From the NCBI RefSeq assembly GCF_004010325.2, contig NZ_SADR02000004.1, positions 269,819-333,818 on the forward strand: 64,000 nt of DNA, written 5' to 3'. A program made the position numbers and the translations under genes. The notes beneath the pieces were generated by a model. The model ran no database searches and was not told where the DNA came from. It was given only the letters and a program-made list of their open reading frames with translations. This document shows positions 58,944 through 64,000 of this stretch, one piece after another; positions within the stretch are counted from its first letter, which is position 1; each line of letters opens with the position of its first letter. The DNA comes from Mesorhizobium sp. M00.F.Ca.ET.216.01.1.1 (lineage in GTDB: Bacteria > Pseudomonadota > Alphaproteobacteria > Rhizobiales > Rhizobiaceae).

Positions 58944-59388
58944 AGTGAGTTATGGCAGTGACTGTGCCACCAGTCCAAACGTCGAGTTTCGCGGCAACTT
59001 CGACGCTTTCCTTAGCTGACTTGCCCAAAACCAGCGCGGCCAAAGCATACTGCTTGCCGCTCCCGATGGCATAATATTCACCTTTCACGGGATCACTTGG
59101 CAGCCAATTGCCGTCCAACAATACGGCTTCCCCATTTTTGCGCACTATCAGCGCCTCAAATTCAAAATTGTCGTCGTTGCGCGGCACAGGAATATCAGAA
59201 ACATCCATGCCCTTCTCAACCCAGTCTCGAACGGCCTTTGGAATACCCAAGGACGAAGAGGAAACGCCGATGAGTGTGCCGTCGCATAAGCGAAACACCT
59301 TCGTTTTCTCACCGACGGATACTGAGTCAAAACCCAAGGCTCGGCCGTCGCCAGCCATGGTTCCGTTCCTGTAAGCTATTGTTGTCAT
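58942..59388 (-). CDS. Proteasome/HslV-like Ntn-hydrolase family protein
   Basis: 148 residues if started at ATG 59388, which leaves Thr2 (MTTIAYRNGTMAGDGRALGF), the arrangement of N-terminal-nucleophile proteasome subunits. AGDGRA and GTLIGVSSSSLGIP are the next two strands, then EYYAIGSGKQYALAALVLGK with the helix that follows GSG in the family. Shorter than HslV (about 175) and 20S beta subunits (over 200). Similar small proteins occur in phage genomes. No ATPase partner gene is nearby. Catalytic function is inferred from motif only. Confidence 0.65.
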   Translation of the reverse strand: MTTIAYRNGTMAGDGRALGFDSVSVGEKTKVFRLCDGTLIGVSSSSLGIPKAVRDWVEKGMDVSDIPVPRNDDNFEFEALIVRKNGEAVLLDGNWLPSDPVKGEYYAIGSGKQYALAALVLGKSAKESVEVAAKLDVWTGGTVTAITH

Positions 59389-59573
59389 TGGCACCCTTCT
59401 ATCGCTACATCAAACTTCAGGACCTTGCGCATGTCCCCTGTGTCAAGGTCACTGACCCACGGCCTATTTGCCTGATACACGATACAGGCTGCGCTCCTTG
59501 AGTTCGCGCACGGGTGGCCGTCATCTTGCCGCCTTCGCGCAATGCCTTGAACAGGCCGAGTCTGTCCCCCAGC
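59389..59573. other. Gap upstream of the Ntn-hydrolase gene
   Basis: No gene seen. With repeat copy B and 60011-60544 it forms about 1.1 kb of non-genic DNA. Confidence 0.3.
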
Positions 59574-60010
59574 GGGAATGACAACCACCTCCATGTCGTT
59601 GAAAAGCAGGAAATCCGTCACTTTGCCTCGTCGGTAACGGGCGGAGCCGGAGCGGTCGTCACCGGGCAAGCGCGGTCGCAGTAGGTATCCTGGGCAGCCC
59701 GTCAGACATGGATGGCTCCGGTTGTGGTGACGGGGAGGGCGATAAGCAAGTTCGGGCCAAGTGATTGTTCCGCGGCTGTATGTTTTGGTGAGGTGATCAT
59801 GCGACTTCTTGTTGGTCGGTCACGTGTTTGCGGATAACCAGCATGCGCTGTGCCAAATGAGAAAACCATTTAAAGTCAATCCAGCAGATCTGACTGTATT
59901 CCGACATTGTCGGAAATTGGACATCGCCGAACGCGAGCGCTCGGGGCTTGTGATGATACTTGGGCGTGCTGCTTCGGAGGAGGGATGCGCCTCGTACCGG
60001 CCGCGAAGCC
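59574..60010. repeat. Dispersed repeat, copy B (~440 bp)
   Basis: Direct-repeat partner of 41529-41966. On the minus strand it reads VTDFLLFNDMEVVVIPAG and, further on, FSHLAQRMLVIRKHVTDQQE in both copies, hinting at an ancestral protein, but no frame is intact. The two copies bracket gltBD and region 5 (about 18 kb). Confidence 0.75.
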
Positions 60011-60544
60011 TTCCTGCATTTAAGGCGCCAGATCAATTGAACGCGCATACCAGTCAGCCGTCCCGTCGTTTAGTCCAAATGGCGATCCATCTCAGCGCGC
60101 TCACGCCATCCACCTTTCTGCGCGACCCAAGCTAAACACGCTCGGCGATGATTAGGATACCTACTACATCTGGACCCGCCCGGACCCGCCCGGCCTTGCT
60201 CGCCTGCGAGACTTGAGGCGTTCGTCGATCGGATAGAGGTTTCGATTCAGGAGACGTGCTTCGTGATGCGGCCATGATAGGCCGGTCCCTCACCGACTGC
60301 CGCACGCTCGGAAGAAGCCAAGGTAGGCGACAAGCCTCTGTGGATCGCTGAAGCGCCGAATGTTGCCGATTGCCGCGGCAACGTTCGCACCCACGGTGAC
60401 GGAGGCAACGTCATCAGGCGACGGATTGTCGGATCCTAGTGGGCACCACCGCGATATCCGCCTCGACCACCGTCAACGCCTCGTTGATCTGATTGATCAA
60501 GCCGAGGTGGCACTCGATGGCGGCGCGCTCAAGGAGCAGCATGA
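60011..60544. other. Decayed region before the recombinase relic
   Basis: Probably the end of a neighbouring recombinase gene (LDHRQRLVDLIDQAEVALDG near 60450), as rhizobial recombinases often occur in tandem. No intact gene. A short near-duplicate CCCGGACCCGCCCGG lies at about 60178. Confidence 0.3.
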
Positions 60545-61498
60545 GTTAACACCTACTCCTAGCGCCGCTCCTGGAGTCCTATTTCCGCCGGCGCCTGACG
60601 AAGCAGCGCAATGCGACTCCCGCGACCGTGGCCAGCTATCGCGATGCCTTGCGCATGCTGATCCTCTTTGCCGCCGCCCGATTGCGGAAGAAGCCGGGGG
60701 CGTTGGCGCTCGAAGAGCTGATCGAGATCCCGTTCTCGCTTTTCTCGACGAACTCGAGGAGAAGCGGAACAATTCCGTCACCACGCGCAACGCCCGCTTG
60801 GCCGCGATCCGATCTTTCTTCCGCCACGTCGCTGCCGCCGACCCGGCATCCTTCGGCGTCGCCCAACGCGTGCTGACGATTCCCATTAAACGGACGCACA
60901 TTGACGTGACGTACCACCTCACCACGGCCGAAGTGGACACCCTCATCGCGGCGCCAGATCCAAAGACGCCCCGTGGTCGGCGCGACCGAGCCTTTCTGCT
61001 CTTTCTTGGCACGAACCGGCGCCCGGCCTCCGAAGCCACCGGCGTCAACGCAAACGACCTTCAGTTGGAGCGGCCGCACCCACAAGTGCTGCTGCGCGGC
61101 AAAGGGCGTAGAGACCGCGTCGTCCCCATTGCTAAGGACCCGGCTGCGGGCGCTGACATCCTTGTTGAGCGAGCGCGGGATCGCCCATCACGAGCCGCGA
61201 CCGATATTCCTCGGCGCCCGCAACGAGCGCCGGGCCTACCAGACCGGCTTTGGCCGACAAGCCCATATCGCCGCACATCTTCCGGCACTCCCTCGCCATG
61301 AAGCTTCTCCAGTCCGGCGTGGACCTTTTGACGATCCAAGCCTGGCTCGGGCATGCACGGGTCGCCACGACCCACCGCTATGCCACAGCGGATGTAGAGA
61401 TGATGCGCAATGGACTCGAGAAAGCGGGCGTCACCGGCGATCACGGCGTGCGTTTCCGACCAAATGACTCCGTTCTGCAACTGCTGAACTCCATCTGA
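60545..61498 (+). pseudogene. Tyrosine recombinase/integrase, frameshifted
   Basis: LLAPLLESYFRRRLTKQRNA and YRDALRMLILFAAARL (N-terminal domain), LTTAEVDTLIAAPDPKT, GTN.RPASEATGVNANDLQL (first catalytic Arg region) and GRRDRVVPIAKD are in consecutive but different frames. [20 protein letters not shown] and [15 protein letters not shown] supply the H-x-x-R, His and Tyr catalytic residues near the end. Three or more indels. The type matches the third member of tandem rhizobial recombinase triplets. Inactive as read. Confidence 0.65.
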
Positions 61499-61549
61499 AT
61501 GTTTATGTGGCGGAGGCAAGCTGGGTTTGGCCGGTCCGAAGGGGTCAGG

Positions 61550-61700
61550 GCGGCTCCGCCACATAATCTCGCCCGACGCATAAATGCGGATCCCGGCCCA
61601 ATGTCTCCTGAACCTGCAGAGCGAGACGCTGCATTCCGCGACGCATATCGGTCCGGCCCACCGCCAACCAGATCCGCACCTGGCTCGGGACCGGGATCAT
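61550..61700 (-). pseudogene. IS66-family TnpB N-terminal fragment
   Basis: MIPVPSQVRIWLAVGRTDMR, then RGMQRLALQVQETLGRDPH is the unmistakable start of IS66 TnpB. It breaks off after about 45 residues, with a stop after DYVAEPP. Confidence 0.7.
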
Positions 61701-61860
61701 GAAACGCCCCGCGCCTTCACCATCGCCGCTGCCAGTGTTGGCGGCGTGGTCAGTGGAATCCGCAGCCGCACCTTGCCGGCGACGTCCAGCTCGATCACCA
61801 CTGGCGGCGGGAGCGGCTGGGCGCGTTCGTCAAGAACGTCTTCAGTTGCCGGCTGCCCGG
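61697..61860 (-). pseudogene. IS66-family TnpA C-terminal fragment
   Basis: PPPVVIELDVAGKVRLRIPL, then TTPPTLAAAMVKA directly precedes the TnpB start on the same strand, the normal IS66 tnpA-tnpB order. The N-terminal helix-turn-helix half is not visible. Confidence 0.5.
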
Positions 61861-61999
61861 TCTCAGGTCGAAACAGCTCGTTGCGCCAGTATCGGCTGCT
61901 GGGCGCGACGCTGTTCGCTGTGTCACAGGAAGAAAGGAAGGTCACCTTGGAGCTCAGGTCAGCCGCCCCTCGGGCTTTTTGCCTATGGCGGCAAAGGGC

Positions 62000-62473
62000 T
62001 CAAGCAAGCCCGAGCTTTTTCCTGAGCTCGGCGTTTTCTTTCCGGAGCCGGTCAGCGAGGAGCTTCTTCAGACGGGCGTTCTCTTCTTCAAGCTTCACAA
62101 GATCCTTGAGCTCATCGCTCTGTGTTGTCTGCCCAGCAGCCCTTTTCCAGTGATAGTACGTCTGTTCCGATATTCCAGCGTTCTGAACGGCTGCCTTGAT
62201 ACTCTCTCCCCGTCCGATCTGCTTCTCGATCTCGCCGAGCTTCTGGGCACGCTCGTTCTCAGAGTAATTTCTCCGCGCTGCCCGGACTGTAGGCGAAGCG
62301 ATCGCTTTAGATGAAGACGCCTGAAGAGCCGAGCTGGCGGCTCTGGTTCGTATAGCACCTGCGCGCTGCGCGGTCCGCTTCCGCGTCTTCGGCGCCTTTG
62401 TATCGGGTGTCTGTTCCTTCACGGGCACCTCGCCTGCTGCCTGGGTTGCCTCAGTTTCCTTAAGGTTGGACAT
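62000..62473 (-). CDS. syrB: SyrB-like transcriptional regulator
   Basis: 157 residues from ATG 62473 with GGGAG about 8 nt upstream. A disordered Lys/Ala/Thr-rich N-terminus (APKTRKRTAQ) precedes RRNYSENERAQKLGEIEKQI and GISEQTYYHWKR, the SyrB/transposase-OrfA-like helix-turn-helix. A leucine-zipper-like tail follows (EENARLKKLLADRLRKENAE). In Sinorhizobium SyrB represses syrM, a nodulation and exopolysaccharide regulator. No syrM is nearby. The fold is shared with IS3 OrfA, but the N-terminus favours SyrB. Confidence 0.7.
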   Translation of the reverse strand: MSNLKETEATQAAGEVPVKEQTPDTKAPKTRKRTAQRAGAIRTRAASSALQASSSKAIASPTVRAARRNYSENERAQKLGEIEKQIGRGESIKAAVQNAGISEQTYYHWKRAAGQTTQSDELKDLVKLEEENARLKKLLADRLRKENAELRKKLGLA

Positions 62474-62984
62474 CAGAAACTCCCTGCGATTTCAAACATC
62501 TATTCTAGCACGCAGCATCTAGAACTTATGGGCTTTGTCAACTGCGGCCACAAAACCGTGCTCGCCAATGTCGCCGTCCGACGCGTTAACATGATGCCAG
62601 TAACTGCGGCAATGCAATCGGTTCGCAATCCGCAACAAAGAGTATCGGCTGGATGTGCACGACGCCCCAGTCTCTGAAACAGCGTAGCCGCCCGGTAAGA
62701 GCCGCTTTCAGTCTGCCTTAGAAACAAGGTGGTCGGTCGCCACTCCCGCGCATACTATCCGTCTACTCTTGCTCCTCGCACGGCGCCAGGTCCTCGTCAT
62801 CGATGCCGGGCAGCGTCGCAGCGGCTAAGCCAGCCACTCGCATTGCTCCCTGACAGGATGGTGCCGATCCTGCTGAGATCGCATGCTGGCGCGACGTTGC
62901 TTTGCGGCCACCGTCGCGCCTGCCCGTGAACTGTTCGCGCCTGTGCTCATGCTCGCCTTGACACCCTCGATGGGTCCATCCGGG
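62474..62984. other. Region upstream of syrB without recognisable genes
   Basis: The syrB promoter should be close to 62480-62560, which is AT-richer. Nothing else identified. Confidence 0.3.
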
Positions 62985-63110
62985 ATGGTCAACCATCCGG
63001 AACATAGCGGGCAGGCGGGCATCTTCACCAGCAGTCTCTGTGTCGCTCTCGTGGCGGCAAACAAGATCGAGGCTGGCGGGGTGATGATCAACGGTCCTCG
63101 AACCATCGAT
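62985..63110 (+). pseudogene. Aldehyde dehydrogenase C-terminal scrap
   Basis: QAGIFTSSLCVALVAANKIE followed by AGGVMINGPRT matches the conserved region just before the C-terminus of aldehyde dehydrogenases. It is flanked by unrelated sequence; catalytic Cys and Glu regions are absent. Confidence 0.45.
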
Positions 63111-64000
63111 TTTGATCGCGGTGGCCGTTCAGTGTGTTCAAACACGAGGCGCCGTTAGACGGCACCGCAGCATCATAGCGAAGTGCCATGCAGGACGACT
63201 CCCTGCAGCATCGTCTCGCGCAGCCAAACACTTGCCGGATCACTGTTGTGAACGGCCGGACGTTTGACGGCCTGTGACGCGAAAAGGCAGCGGAAGATCT
63301 AGCATTTATGGGGGAAATGTTTTTTCGGAGTGCTTGACCCGCAGGAAGGGCATGACTGCCTATCGCCCGACCCGGCAAGGCCGCACTCATGACCGGCTGG
63401 GCTCGGATCCTGCATGCCGCGCCCGTGAGGTTACTTGTCGGAAGTGCGTCGAGCACAACGACGAGATGTAGTTCACGATCTTTGAAACGCGTGGTCAACT
63501 ATCCAAAGTGTGGATGCCTTTCATCGAAACAAACGATTTCATCAATGTTGTGGAATCCTGCATGGGCAGAAGCACCTGACGCACACCGATGCCCCACTGC
63601 CTCATGGCGTGACGAGCGTCTTAAGAACTGCCCGAAAGGAGAACTTTCATGCGCTCTACCGGGCAGTGGAGTGCTGGGAAAGGGAGTTGCAACTGACCGG
63701 CCATGTCAACTGTCCGACTTCTTCCGAGCCTATGGACAGACTGGGAACCTTCCACGCAAAGCCATTCGAAAGCGGCCGCAGTTGGGCCGGCGCGAGACCG
63801 GAAGCCCGCGCAATCGGCTACGACGCGCACGGTGTAGCGGCTCACATCGTCATACTGCACCTACGCCACACACCGGCCGGACCTGATCCGGCTTTATGAG
63901 CATTGGGCTTTGTCAGTCGCACAAGCGTGATGGCTTTCGCGACGCGGCGCGCCTCAGGAACTGAGCCGCGGGTCCGGGTCGAAACGCGGGAAAGAAAGAC
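63111..64000. other. Right-end region with no assignable gene
   Basis: 890 bp of fragmentary sequence. No intact frame, RNA gene or repeat was recognised. Confidence 0.3.

Overview
The window is high-GC alphaproteobacterial DNA, most likely from Mesorhizobium or a close rhizobial relative. The pointers are a rhizobial-type gltB-gltD locus, a SyrB-like regulator, a degraded NopD-like SUMO-protease effector and IS66 remnants. Two gene sets dominate: a dense defence/accessory island (1-25 kb) and a metabolic block (29.5-50.5 kb). Decayed accessory DNA lies between and after them.

Region 1 (1-12.1 kb). The left edge holds the end of a Qat anti-phage operon (qatC tail, qatD). Next come a ribbon-helix-helix/YfbU gene behind a perfect palindrome, an HExxH protein, a HEPN-like protein, an odd CCA-encoding tRNA-like gene with a 32-nt insert in its anticodon loop, an HTH protein, a predicted small RNA and a DUF3800 gene. 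Then comes a bacterial ubiquitin-like module of MBL-fold hydrolase, E2, E1-JAB and a membrane protein, closed by a strong terminator. A phospholipase D-like gene follows.

Region 2 (12.1-25.7 kb). Four minus-strand genes (membrane coiled-coil, HEPN-like, permuted-papain hydrolase, membrane partner) face a six-gene plus-strand cassette: thermolysin-like peptidase, MBL hydrolase, patatin lipase, two small proteins and a DUF2235/Tle1-like lipase. A perfect 10-bp inverted repeat sits just upstream of the first gene. This protease-plus-two-lipases cassette is my best candidate for an undescribed system. Beyond it lie the broken tail of a TerY-P type kinase and a frameshifted Ulp1/NopD-like effector.

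Region 3 (25.7-40.3 kb). An S46 exopeptidase and an amidohydrolase fragment precede a ten-gene organosulfur operon: msuE-like, sfnG, a five-gene LIV-type ABC transporter, sfnB, an ssuD-like monooxygenase and an FAD protein. It looks built to import a sulfone or sulfonate and release its sulfur.

Region 4 (40.3-50.5 kb). Methyltransferase, HTH and outer-membrane-protein relics lead to intact gltD and gltB (glutamate synthase), the clearest core genes here.

Region 5 (50.5-64 kb). A TlpA-like redoxin, a cysteine-synthase stub and a TauD/AtsK-like dioxygenase are followed by a decayed copper locus, a proteasome-like Ntn hydrolase, a broken tyrosine recombinase, IS66 pieces and syrB. A ~440-bp repeat occurs at 41.5 and 59.6 kb, with a short third copy at 50.7 kb.

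Many accessory genes carry one or more single-base frameshifts, often in homopolymers, while 6.2 kb of gltBD has none. Sequencing error and true decay cannot be separated from this sequence alone.
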